This document shows, one piece after another, positions 16,315-24,370 of a stretch of DNA of 34,492 nt (positions are counted from its first letter, which is position 1; each line of letters opens with the position of its first letter). The position numbers and the translations under genes were made by a program. The DNA lies in the NCBI GenBank assembly GCA_035942915.1, contig DASZCR010000293.1:1-34492 (forward strand). The letters are read 5' to 3'. A model generated the notes under the pieces. It was not told the origin of the DNA. It made no database searches and worked only from the letters and a program-made list of their open reading frames with translations. This DNA is from DASZCR01 sp035942915 (GTDB lineage Bacteria; Acidobacteriota; Blastocatellia; Pyrinomonadales; Pyrinomonadaceae).

Positions 16315-19300
16315 ATGCCCGATTCGTCGCACGTCCCCCTTCATGCCTATCAGGTGCTCGAAGAGGAATACCGCAGGCTGCACGGCGAGTTGACGCCGGA
16401 GGAGGAGGTTGAGTTGCGCGGTCGCGGCCCGATTACGGCGCGTCTCGATTACGGTTTTCACAAGGGGCACGTCAAAAACGGCGCGCGTCTGGCCGAGCGT
16501 CTGGGGCGCGGCGACGAGGTCAGCGCGTGGCTGCAAGAGTCCGCGCCGGGGCTGCGCGAACGACTCGCCGATTACGCGCGGATGCGCGACGACCAACACC
16601 TCGAACGCGCGCTTGATGAGTTGTTAGGCGTCGAGCTTTATCAGAAGGAAGCATTCAAGAACGTCGAGTTGAAGCGTTCGACCGTCAAGCTGGCAGAGGT
16701 TTATGCAAACACCCCTCTGGCGTCGGCCGACGAGCTTGCCAATCTCAACCGTCTGCTGCTCGAAGAGACCTTCCCCGAAGAGCTTGAGACGCTTTCGGAC
16801 ATCCGTCTGGCGGCCATCTACAAGCGGCTGCACGCGCTCAAGACGAAGCAGGCGGCGCTCTGCTTCTCCGGCGGCGGCATCCGTTCGGGGACGCTCGCGC
16901 TCGGCATCCTGCAAGGGCTGGCGCGCTGCAACCTGCTGCGGGAGTTCGATTATCTCTCGACCGTTTCGGGCGGCGGCTACATCGGCAGTTGGCTGACGGC
17001 GTGGCTGCATCGTCACCCGGAAGGGCTGCGCGGCGTGACGCGCGACCTGCGGAATACAGCCCCGGCGACGAAGGTTGACCCCGACCCGAAACCGATTCAG
17101 TACCTCCGCCAGTACAGCAGTTTTCTCACGCCGAAGGTCGGCATCCTGACGGCCGACACGTGGACGTTCATCGGCATCTACTTCCGCAACCTGCTGCTCA
17201 ACTGGCTCGTCTTCATCCCGTTGCTGCTCGCCGTCCTGATGATTCCGCGCCTGATGCTGACCGTCACGCTCCGCCAGCCGGTCGGCGCGGCGCAGCCCAT
17301 CGACATCACTCGCGTCAAGGATGCGGAGAAGTTGCGCGCCATTCCCGAACGCGAGCGCGTGACCTATCGCGCGAAACCCGTCCCGGTTATCGGCGAGCGG
17401 TTCTTCGACGTGCCTCTCGTCAAGACGTGGTTTGAAGACGAGGAACAGGACGACTTGAATCTCTACTGGCGGCACATCCTGTTCCTTGCCGGGCTTGTGC
17501 TCGGAGTGTGGGCGCTCGCCTACATCGCCTTCAACCGGCCGGGCTTGCGCGGTCAACTCGGTAACAACAGTCAGTTCTGGTACAGGCGCGCCAACCAGCG
17601 CGGCTTTCTGCTCTACTGCCTGCTGCCGCTGCTCTCGTCGGCCTTCCTGTTGACGACCTACTGGGCGTGGTCGCAGGAGACGGTGACGGTCTCGAAAACT
17701 CCCTGGCGCTTCTTCGGCTTCGGGCTTGTCTTTACCGTCTGCGGCGGACTCGTCGCCTCTTACGTGCTGGGGCGGCGGCTGTTGGGCGACGCACCGCGCG
17801 GCGCGCCCGACGACCGCGTGCGTTGGACGGAGGTCTTCGCCATCGTCGGCGCGGGACTCGTGGCAGGGCTGCTGTTCTGGATTATCACGCTCTTTCCCTT
17901 CGGAGATAATCCGGCCGTCGGCTACGGACAGGTCATCAGAGACGGTCTTCTCGTCAGTTCGCCTCTGCCATGGACGGACTGGACGAAGCTGTCCTGGATG
18001 TCCTGGACGACGGAGCTTTACGTCTGCTTCGGCGTGCCGATTTTCCTGCTCGTCTTCTGGGCGGCGACCACCTTCTTCGTCGGCGTCTCAAGCAACATCG
18101 CGCGCATCGGCGACGAAGACCGCGAGTGGTGGGCGCGCTTCGGCGCATGGTTGTTGATTGCGGCGCTGGCGTGGAGCGCCTTGAGCCTGCTCGTCATCTT
18201 CGGCCCGCTCGCCGTTCTGGAATTGCCGCGCCTTGTCGCCACCGTCGGCGGACTCTCCGGCCTGATTGCCATCCTCGTCGGGCGCAGCGCGATGACGCCC
18301 GCGCACAACAAGGGGCCGGACGATAAGTCGCAAGGGACGGTCAGTCTGGCGTCGAAGCTGTTGGGCAGTTCGCTGCCGCTGCTCGGCGTTCTCTTCCTCG
18401 CCACCTTCGTCGCCACCGTCTCGCTGCTCGCCACCGGCATCACGCGCCAACTCGCCGTCTGGGCGGACGACTACAAACACTCGCTCGAAACGCCTCCCGC
18501 GCCCGGCGACCCGCGCGGCTTCGAGTGGCTGACGAACGTGCCGGAAGAGCCTCCCTGGCGCGGCTTCGAGGATTACAGAGCCTTCGTCGAGCCGATTGTC
18601 CCGACGCTTGAAAGACCCGCGCCGACGCCGCGCCCGCCCGCCGCCGGAGCGACGCCCTGCACGCCGCTCTGTCCGGCCGCAACGGGCGACGACGCCGCCG
18701 ATGAGGACGACGAAGACAAAGCCGACCAGTTCGTCGGCGCGCAGTTGGTGCACATGAACGTCCTGCACCACACGTCTCTCTGGTTCACGCTCCTGCTCGC
18801 AGGTCTCATGTTCGGCTTGGGTTCGGTGCTCGCCCGTCTCGTCAACCTCAACTACTTCTCCATTCACGGCGGCTACCGCAACCGCCTGATACGCGCCTTC
18901 CTCGGCGCGTCGCGCCCGCCCGGCCAGCGTCATCCCAATCCGTTCACCGGCTTCGACCCGCTCGACAACATCCCGATGCACGAGTTGCGCTATGCGCTCT
19001 TTGACGAAGACGATTTTCTCGTGCCGGACAAGTTGGTGGCGCAACTCTTCGACGCGACGAACCCGCTCTCGCAGTACCTCATCGAGCAGAAGTTAATCGA
19101 GCGCGTCAAAGAGGAGGACGAGCAGTCGCCTGAATTGCCGGGCGTCCTGCGCACCTGCCTGAACGACGTTATCGAGCGGCTCACGCTCTACCGGCAACCG
19201 TTCGCCGACCGTTATCTGGATTCGTCGCATCACGTCCTGCAAGACATCAAGAACGAGATGGCCGCGAAGCGCGAAGGCATGGCCGAAGATGCCCTGCCGC

Positions 19301-20568
19301 GCATCGACTACCACGTCCTGCTCAATCGCATGGTGCTCGAAGCGGCCTATCCCGGAATGATTAATCCTTACCCGCCACCGCCCTACAAACTGATGCACGT
19401 CGTCAACGCGACGCTCAACCTCGTCGGCGGCGACAATCTGGCGTGGCAGCAACGCAAGGCCGAACCCTTCAGCATCTCGCCGCTGCACGCGGGCTGCTTC
19501 CGCGTCGGCTACCGCGACTCGCGCGACTACGGAGGCAAAGGCACGGGCGGCATCTCCATCGGCACGGCCGCCGCCATCTCCGGCGCGGCCGCCAGTTCCA
19601 ACATGGGCTACTACAACACGTCGCCCGTCATCTCCATCCTGCTCACGCTCTTCAATGTCCGTCTCGGCTGGTGGCTCGGCAACCCCGGCGCGGCCGGTGC
19701 TGACACATACCAGCGGAGCGCCCCGAAGTACGCCGCGCTGCCCGTCGTGCAGGAAGCCTTCGGCCTCACAGACGACCGCAACGAGTATGTCTACCTGACC
19801 GACGGCGGCCACTTCGAGAATCTCGCCGTCTACGAGATGGTCTTCCGCCGCTGCCACACCATTGTCGTCGTCGATGGCGGCGAAGACGCCGAGTACCGTT
19901 TCACAGACCTCGGCAACGCCGTCCGCAAGATTCGTATCGACCTCGGCGTCTCCATCGACTTTCCCTGCGTTGACATCTACAGCTACGAACAGATGATGAC
20001 GGAGAAGAAAGAGCAGCCGGGTTTGTACTGGGCGGTCGGGCGCATCCGTTATTCCTGCGTCGATGGCGACGATGCGCCCGACGGCGTGATGCTCTACATC
20101 AAGCCCGCCGTCTACGGCAACGAGCCGCGCGACGTGCTCGAATACAAGAAGAGCTTCCCGGCCTTCCCGCACCAATCGACCGGTGACCAATTCTTCGACG
20201 AACCGCAGTTTGAGAGCTACCGTGAACTCGGCTCTCACATCATGGAGCAACTCTGCGGCACGAACACTACCGGCACGCGCGAAAAGCCCTTCAGGCTAAA
20301 TCTCAGCGATGTGATGGCGCGCGCCGCACAGCGCGTGCGCGAAGCGTGCGAGCCGAATTTGGAGGAGATGCACCGTTATCAGTCGATGCGCAGCCGCGAC
20401 GGCAAGACCTATCTTGACTGGCTCGCCGAGCAGGCCGAAAAGGGCGTCGGCGGAGAGAAGAAGCCGGAGCCGGAAGCTGTGCCGGAAGCTGTGCCGGAAG
20501 CTGTACCGGACGATTCTTCGCCGCCTCGAAAAGAGGACGACAACGCGCCGCCTGCGCGCTCAGGCTGA
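16315..20568 (+). CDS. Very large patatin-like phospholipase with embedded membrane domain
   Basis: A 1417-residue protein. The patatin oxyanion loop is CFSGGGIRSG (Gly186-Arg190) and the nucleophile Ser218 sits in STVSGGGYIGSW; the catalytic Asp is Asp1163 in LTDGGHFENLAVYE. The first Gly of the usual G-x-S-x-G is Thr here, as in some large bacterial patatins. Between them lie about nine hydrophobic segments (for example LLLNWLVFIPLLLAVLMIPR; ILFLAGLVLGVWALAYIAF; LYVCFGVPIFLLVFWAATTF; FTLLLAGLMFGLGSVLARLV), so the catalytic core would be assembled around a membrane domain. Residues 1-160 are a helical N-terminal region without known motif. The C-terminus is a charged Pro/Glu/Asp tail with three PEAV repeats. 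Patatins hydrolyse acyl lipids; the target is unknown. AGGAG at 16302-16306 supports the ATG. The ypdA-like gene follows 79 bases later. Confidence 0.85.
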   Translation: MPDSSHVPLHAYQVLEEEYRRLHGELTPEEEVELRGRGPITARLDYGFHKGHVKNGARLAERLGRGDEVSAWLQESAPGLRERLADYARMRDDQHLERALDELLGVELYQKEAFKNVELKRSTVKLAEVYANTPLASADELANLNRLLLEETFPEELETLSDIRLAAIYKRLHALKTKQAALCFSGGGIRSGTLALGILQGLARCNLLREFDYLSTVSGGGYIGSWLTAWLHRHPEGLRGVTRDLRNTAPATKVDPDPKPIQYLRQYSSFLTPKVGILTADTWTFIGIYFRNLLLNWLVFIPLLLAVLMIPRLMLTVTLRQPVGAAQPIDITRVKDAEKLRAIPERERVTYRAKPVPVIGERFFDVPLVKTWFEDEEQDDLNLYWRHILFLAGLVLGVWALAYIAFNRPGLRGQLGNNSQFWYRRANQRGFLLYCLLPLLSSAFLLTTYWAWSQETVTVSKTPWRFFGFGLVFTVCGGLVASYVLGRRLLGDAPRGAPDDRVRWTEVFAIVGAGLVAGLLFWIITLFPFGDNPAVGYGQVIRDGLLVSSPLPWTDWTKLSWMSWTTELYVCFGVPIFLLVFWAATTFFVGVSSNIARIGDEDREWWARFGAWLLIAALAWSALSLLVIFGPLAVLELPRLVATVGGLSGLIAILVGRSAMTPAHNKGPDDKSQGTVSLASKLLGSSLPLLGVLFLATFVATVSLLATGITRQLAVWADDYKHSLETPPAPGDPRGFEWLTNVPEEPPWRGFEDYRAFVEPIVPTLERPAPTPRPPAAGATPCTPLCPAATGDDAADEDDEDKADQFVGAQLVHMNVLHHTSLWFTLLLAGLMFGLGSVLARLVNLNYFSIHGGYRNRLIRAFLGASRPPGQRHPNPFTGFDPLDNIPMHELRYALFDEDDFLVPDKLVAQLFDATNPLSQYLIEQKLIERVKEEDEQSPELPGVLRTCLNDVIERLTLYRQPFADRYLDSSHHVLQDIKNEMAAKREGMAEDALPRIDYHVLLNRMVLEAAYPGMINPYPPPPYKLMHVVNATLNLVGGDNLAWQQRKAEPFSISPLHAGCFRVGYRDSRDYGGKGTGGISIGTAAAISGAAASSNMGYYNTSPVISILLTLFNVRLGWWLGNPGAAGADTYQRSAPKYAALPVVQEAFGLTDDRNEYVYLTDGGHFENLAVYEMVFRRCHTIVVVDGGEDAEYRFTDLGNAVRKIRIDLGVSIDFPCVDIYSYEQMMTEKKEQPGLYWAVGRIRYSCVDGDDAPDGVMLYIKPAVYGNEPRDVLEYKKSFPAFPHQSTGDQFFDEPQFESYRELGSHIMEQLCGTNTTGTREKPFRLNLSDVMARAAQRVREACEPNLEEMHRYQSMRSRDGKTYLDWLAEQAEKGVGGEKKPEPEAVPEAVPEAVPDDSSPPRKEDDNAPPARSG
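20470..20505 (+). repeat. Three tandem 12-bp repeats in the patatin gene tail
   Basis: CCGGAAGCTGTR occurs three times in a row, encoding Pro-Glu-Ala-Val x3 (residues 1386-1397). It is an in-frame tandem duplication in a disordered tail, and its copy number may vary between strains. Confidence 0.85.
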
Positions 20569-20647
20569 GTGCCCGCGCACGGGATTCTTGACCGGCGAGA
20601 CGACGGGTTGATAATTCGCGCGCACGCGTGCGACGATGTAGAGCATC

Positions 20648-21655
20648 ATGCAAGAGGACGGCGAACAACTCGACCTGCTCATCATCGGCGCGGGGCCTGC
20701 CGGACTGTCGGCCGCCGCGACGGCCGCGCGCGAGGGTCTCAAATATCTCGTCGTCGAGAAGGGCTTAATCGCCGATACGGTCTATCACTACCCGGTCGGC
20801 CTCACCGTCTTCTCCACCGTCAACGAGTTGGAGATGCGCGAAGGGACGCTGCGCCCGGCGCGCGAGAAGCCGACGCGCGAGGAGTTGCTCTCTCATTACG
20901 TCCGCTTCGTCCTCGAAGAGAATCTCAACGTCAACACGAACGAGGAGGCCACGCGCATCGAGCGCGCGCCCGAAGGCGACGGCTTCATCGTCCAGACCAC
21001 ACGCGCGCAGTATCGCGCCGCGCGCCTGCTCGTCGCCGTCGGCGCGATGGCGCGCCCGCGTCGTCTCGGCGTGCCGGGCGAGGAGTTGGCGAAAGTTCAT
21101 CACCGCTTCGTCGAGCCTTATCCTTACGTGCGCAGGGATGCGCTCGTCGTCGGCGGCGGTAACTCGGCCGCCGAAGCCGCGCTCTTTCTGGCCGAAGAGG
21201 GCGCGCGCACGACGTTTGCCATCTGGCGTTCTGATTGGGAGAACCGCGACCCGAAGAAAGGCGCAATCAAGCATTGGGTGCGCGCCCCGCTCGAAGAGCA
21301 GATAGCTCGCGGGCGCTGTCGCCTGCTCTTTTTCACGGAGGTCGAAGAGATTACGGAGGCCGAGGTGCGGGTGCGCGTCGAGGGCGGGGGCACTGAGACG
21401 CTGGCTAACGACGCGGTTTTCGTCCTCATCGGCAGCGACCCAGACCTGACGCTGCTGCGCGAGGCGGGCGTGCGCATCGCACCGGCCGGGCTGACGCAGA
21501 TTCCCGTCTACGACCCCGCAACGCACGAGACGAACGTTCCCGGCATCTACGTCGCCGGTCACTTCACCAACGAACGCCACATCAAAGCGGCCATCGACGT
21601 TCCGCGCCGCATCGTCCCACTCATCGCACAGACGCTCCAACGCGCCACCGTCTAA
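20648..21655 (+). CDS. ypdA: YpdA/Bdr-type FAD-dependent reductase (putative bacillithiol disulfide reductase)
   Basis: A 335-residue flavoprotein reductase with two dinucleotide-binding folds: FAD motif LLIIGAGPAGLSAAATA at the N-terminus and NADPH motif ALVVGGGNSAAEAALFLAEE in the middle. VYHYPVGLTVFSTVNELEMR matches the YpdA family signature, and GIYVAGHFTNERHIKAAIDV is the FAD-side C-terminal motif. No CxxC redox pair is present, unlike thioredoxin reductase, which is as expected for YpdA. In Firmicutes YpdA reduces bacillithiol disulfide with NADPH; bshC in this window makes the same role likely here. No clear ribosome binding site precedes the ATG. It follows the patatin gene by 79 bases and converges on the malic enzyme gene. 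Confidence 0.87.
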   Translation: MQEDGEQLDLLIIGAGPAGLSAAATAAREGLKYLVVEKGLIADTVYHYPVGLTVFSTVNELEMREGTLRPAREKPTREELLSHYVRFVLEENLNVNTNEEATRIERAPEGDGFIVQTTRAQYRAARLLVAVGAMARPRRLGVPGEELAKVHHRFVEPYPYVRRDALVVGGGNSAAEAALFLAEEGARTTFAIWRSDWENRDPKKGAIKHWVRAPLEEQIARGRCRLLFFTEVEEITEAEVRVRVEGGGTETLANDAVFVLIGSDPDLTLLREAGVRIAPAGLTQIPVYDPATHETNVPGIYVAGHFTNERHIKAAIDVPRRIVPLIAQTLQRATV

Positions 21656-21700
21656 ACGGCAGAGAGAGATAGAGACGCCGACCGTCCGTCTCGCGAGAAG

Positions 21701-23134
21701 TTAAGAGGTGGGGTCGGTCGTTTCGCGTTCGCGGCGAGCGACGCCCGTGCGGTAGGCAGCCTCCTCGACTTCACGCGAGACGGCTTCGGCCACGCGTTTG
21801 TCGAAGACAGAGGGCACGATGTATTCGGGGTGGAGTTCGGAGTCGGTGATGATGGAGGCGATGGCGTTGGCGGCCGCCAGTTTCATCTCCTCGTTGATGC
21901 CGGAGGCGCGGCAGGCAAGCGCGCCCCGGAAGATGCCGGGGAAGCAGAGCACGTTGTTAATCTGATTGGAATAATCCGACCTGCCCGTCGCCATCACGGC
22001 GACGTGACCGGCCGCATCCTCCGGCATAATCTCAGGCACGGGGTTCGCCATCGCAAAGACGACCGGCTCGGCGTTCATCTTCTTGAGGTCTTCGACGCCA
22101 ATCACGCCCGGCGCGGAGAGGCCGAAGAAGACATCCGCGCCGCGCATCACGTCATGCACGCTGCCGCGCTCGTTGTCCGGGTTCGTGTTCTGCGCGTACC
22201 ACTCCTTGACCCAGTTCATGTTCTCCGTCCGGCCGCGATAGAGCGCGCCCGTCTGGTCGCAGCCGATGATGTTTTTGACGCCTGCCGCCATCACAATCTT
22301 CGAGCAGGCGACGCCGGCCGCGCCGACGCCGTTGACGACCAATTTCAAATCCTCCATCCGCTTGCCGACAATCTTCGTGGCGTTAATCAGCGCGGCCAAA
22401 ACGACGACGGCCGTGCCGTGCTGGTCGTCGTGAAAGACTGGGATGTCGAGCTCTTCCTTGAGGCGGTCTTCAATCTCGAAGCAGCGCGGCGCGGAGATGT
22501 CTTCGAGGTTGATGCCGCCGAAGGTGGTCGAGATGGCCTTGATGGTGCGGACAATCTCGTCCGGGTCTTTGGTCGAGAGACAGACGGGAAAGGCATCAAG
22601 CCCGGCGAACTCTTTGAAGAGCTGCGCCTTGCCTTCCATCACGGGCAGGGCGGCGGCCGGGCCGATGTCGCCGAGACCGAGAACGGCCGTGCCGTCTGTG
22701 ACGACGGCCACCGTGTTGCGCTTAATCGTCAACGCGAAAGCCTTTTCGGGGTCGCGGTGGATGGCTTCGCAGACGCGCGCGACGCCGGGTGTGTAGGCCA
22801 TCGAGAGGTCTGCGCGGGTCTTGAGCGGGGTTTTCGAGACGACTTCAATCTTGCCGCCGAGGTGCATGAGAAAGACGCGGTCAGAGACGTTGACGACTTC
22901 GACGCCGTCGATGTCGCGCGCCGCCTGCACAATCTGCTGACCGTGCTCGCTCGACCCGGCGTTGACGGTGATGTCGCGCACGATGGCGTCGCGGCCGACG
23001 CTGACAATGTCAATCGCTCCGATGTCGCCGCCAGCGCGTCCGATGGCGGTCGTCAACTCTCCGAGAGTGCCGGTGCGGCTCGACAGTCGCACGCGCAGGG
23101 TCAGGGAATAGCTCGCGCTCGGTGTGTTCTGCAT
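21701..23134 (-). CDS. Malic enzyme with N-terminal ACT domain
   Basis: Decarboxylates malate to pyruvate with NAD(P). From the ATG at 23134 the protein has 477 residues. Residues about 1-85 form an ACT-like regulatory domain (TLRVRLSSRTGTLGELTTAI; GAIDIVSVGRDAIVRDITVN). The catalytic part carries YTPGVARVCEAI, VAVVTDGTAVLGLGDIGPAA, the metal-binding EDISAPRCFEIEDRL and PVFHDDQHGTAVV motifs, and the Rossmann motif VVNGVGAAGVACSKIV; FAMANPVPEIMPEDA follows. The short type and absence of a phosphotransacetylase domain match bacterial NAD(P)-malic enzymes. ATG 23134 is preferred over TTG 23200 because GGAG lies 6-10 bases upstream and the probable promoter puts transcription start near 23181. 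Cofactor preference is not clear. Confidence 0.92.
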   Translation of the reverse strand: MQNTPSASYSLTLRVRLSSRTGTLGELTTAIGRAGGDIGAIDIVSVGRDAIVRDITVNAGSSEHGQQIVQAARDIDGVEVVNVSDRVFLMHLGGKIEVVSKTPLKTRADLSMAYTPGVARVCEAIHRDPEKAFALTIKRNTVAVVTDGTAVLGLGDIGPAAALPVMEGKAQLFKEFAGLDAFPVCLSTKDPDEIVRTIKAISTTFGGINLEDISAPRCFEIEDRLKEELDIPVFHDDQHGTAVVVLAALINATKIVGKRMEDLKLVVNGVGAAGVACSKIVMAAGVKNIIGCDQTGALYRGRTENMNWVKEWYAQNTNPDNERGSVHDVMRGADVFFGLSAPGVIGVEDLKKMNAEPVVFAMANPVPEIMPEDAAGHVAVMATGRSDYSNQINNVLCFPGIFRGALACRASGINEEMKLAAANAIASIITDSELHPEYIVPSVFDKRVAEAVSREVEEAAYRTGVARRERETTDPTS

Positions 23135-23187
23135 TGTCTCCGAAGGGAGTTCCTTTCGCGTCCGAATCGAAAGCGGGGTGTGCTTAG

Positions 23188-23217
23188 ACTCTAACGCCAA
23201 AGATGCGACGCACGCAA
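23188..23217 (-). promoter_or_regulatory. Possible promoter of the malic enzyme gene
   Basis: On the - strand TTGCGT (23217-23212) and TAGAGT (23193-23188) are separated by 18 bases, with 4 of 6 matches in each. RNA would begin near 23181 with a leader of about 47 bases. Confidence 0.4.
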
Positions 23218-23221
23218 GCGA

Positions 23222-23292
23222 GTGCCGGATTCACAGACGAATTGACAGACGAAGTTAACCGACGAATGACGAGGAACTCCGTCATCATTCGT
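23222..23292. repeat. Degenerate repeat with 13-base period before the malic enzyme gene
   Basis: On the - strand the segments TCGTCGGTTAACT, TCGTCTGTCAATT and CGTCTGTGAATC follow one another at a 13-base step. GAATGACGAGG on the + strand has a partial reverse copy at GTCATCATTC just downstream. The array differs from the 7-base family but lies in the same kind of position, between two genes on one strand. Confidence 0.5.
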
Positions 23293-24370
23293 CGTCGAGC
23301 GCAGCGGCGGAGACGGATGAATCGACTTCCGGGGCGGCATGTGCCGGAGGGGCGTCGGCGTCGGAGGCGTCGCGCAGTGCGCGCTCGACCTCTCGCAGGC
23401 GCGTGCGCGAGACGCCCGCACGGGCGGCGAGTTTCACAGACTGTTCGCCGAGTATCGTGTAGACGCGCGTGACGCCTCGCCGGTCGAGCGTGGGGTCTGC
23501 GAGTGCGGCGAGGTGTTTGCCGATGGTCGCGGCGTCGGCGCGCGCGTAGCTGCCTGTGAGGGCGCGTTCGGGCGTGCGCGTCGAGAGGTTTTCGACCGTG
23601 CTGCGCAGGAGCGGGACGAGCGCGGCGCGCGCCTGTCGTGGGGTCAGGCCGCAACGCGTGAGGGCTGTCAGGGCAGCGTCGAAGAGGGCGACGGTGTGGC
23701 CGGAGGTCATCACGGCCGCCGCGTGATAGAGCGCCTTGTCGCGCGTCTCGATGGAGAAGGCATGACCGCCGAGCGCGCGCACGATGCGACGCGCGACGCT
23801 CGCCGCCGCACGTTCACCCTCGACGCAGAAGAAGCCGCCGCGAAAGGCTTCGGCGCCGTCGCGCGGGTCGCTGATGGAGACGAGCGGGTGCATCGAGCCG
23901 AGACGGAAGCCGCGCGCGCGCAAAGGCGTGAGCAGTTCGGAGGAGTGTGCGCCACTCGCGTGCAGCGCGACGCGTCGGCGTCGCTCCGTGTCGAGCGCGG
24001 AGGCTAAGTCGGCGGCCGTCGCCGCCAGTGCGTCGTCCGGCGTGGTGACGAGCAGCAGGTGTGTCGAAGGGAGCAGTTCGAGTTCGTCGGCCGAGAGCGC
24101 GCGCGGGTTCGTCTGGATGAGGCGCGCGGCGTCGCGTGCGCGGCGGCGACGGCGCGAGACGACGGCCGAGACGTGATAGCCGGACGAGACGAGCGCACGC
24201 GCCAGCGCCGTTCCGAGACGACCCGCGCCGACGACGGCCACCGTCTTCTCGAAGGGCACGGACTCTGTGCGGACGCCTTCGACGCCGTCTCTCGTCGCAG
24301 CAGAAGCGCGGCGGTCTCTGTCCGCACGCGCGTCGCGTCCGTCCGGCGCGCGGCCGCTTCTAGGTCGCAT
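23285..24370 (-). CDS. Rossmann-like / DUF2520 domain protein
   Basis: A 361-residue protein. After an unconserved N-terminus, residues 43-54 hold the dinucleotide loop TVAVVGAGRLGTA; LLPSTHLLLVTTPDDALAAT then VALHASGAHSSELLTPLRAR and GSMHPLVSISDPRDGAEAFR form the Rossmann fold. The C-terminal helical DUF2520 domain includes ALYHAAAVMTSGHTVALFDA and LTGSYARADAATIGKHLAAL. The family resembles ketopantoate reductase-type NADP oxidoreductases; the substrate is unknown. The ATG at 24370 overlaps the end of the BrxC-like gene by 11 bases, a sign of translational coupling; GGAGAG is about 8 bases upstream. A GTG at 24259 is an alternative. The last 40 residues are acidic/alanine-rich. Confidence 0.75.
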   Translation of the reverse strand: MRPRSGRAPDGRDARADRDRRASAATRDGVEGVRTESVPFEKTVAVVGAGRLGTALARALVSSGYHVSAVVSRRRRRARDAARLIQTNPRALSADELELLPSTHLLLVTTPDDALAATAADLASALDTERRRRVALHASGAHSSELLTPLRARGFRLGSMHPLVSISDPRDGAEAFRGGFFCVEGERAAASVARRIVRALGGHAFSIETRDKALYHAAAVMTSGHTVALFDAALTALTRCGLTPRQARAALVPLLRSTVENLSTRTPERALTGSYARADAATIGKHLAALADPTLDRRGVTRVYTILGEQSVKLAARAGVSRTRLREVERALRDASDADAPPAHAAPEVDSSVSAAALDDE

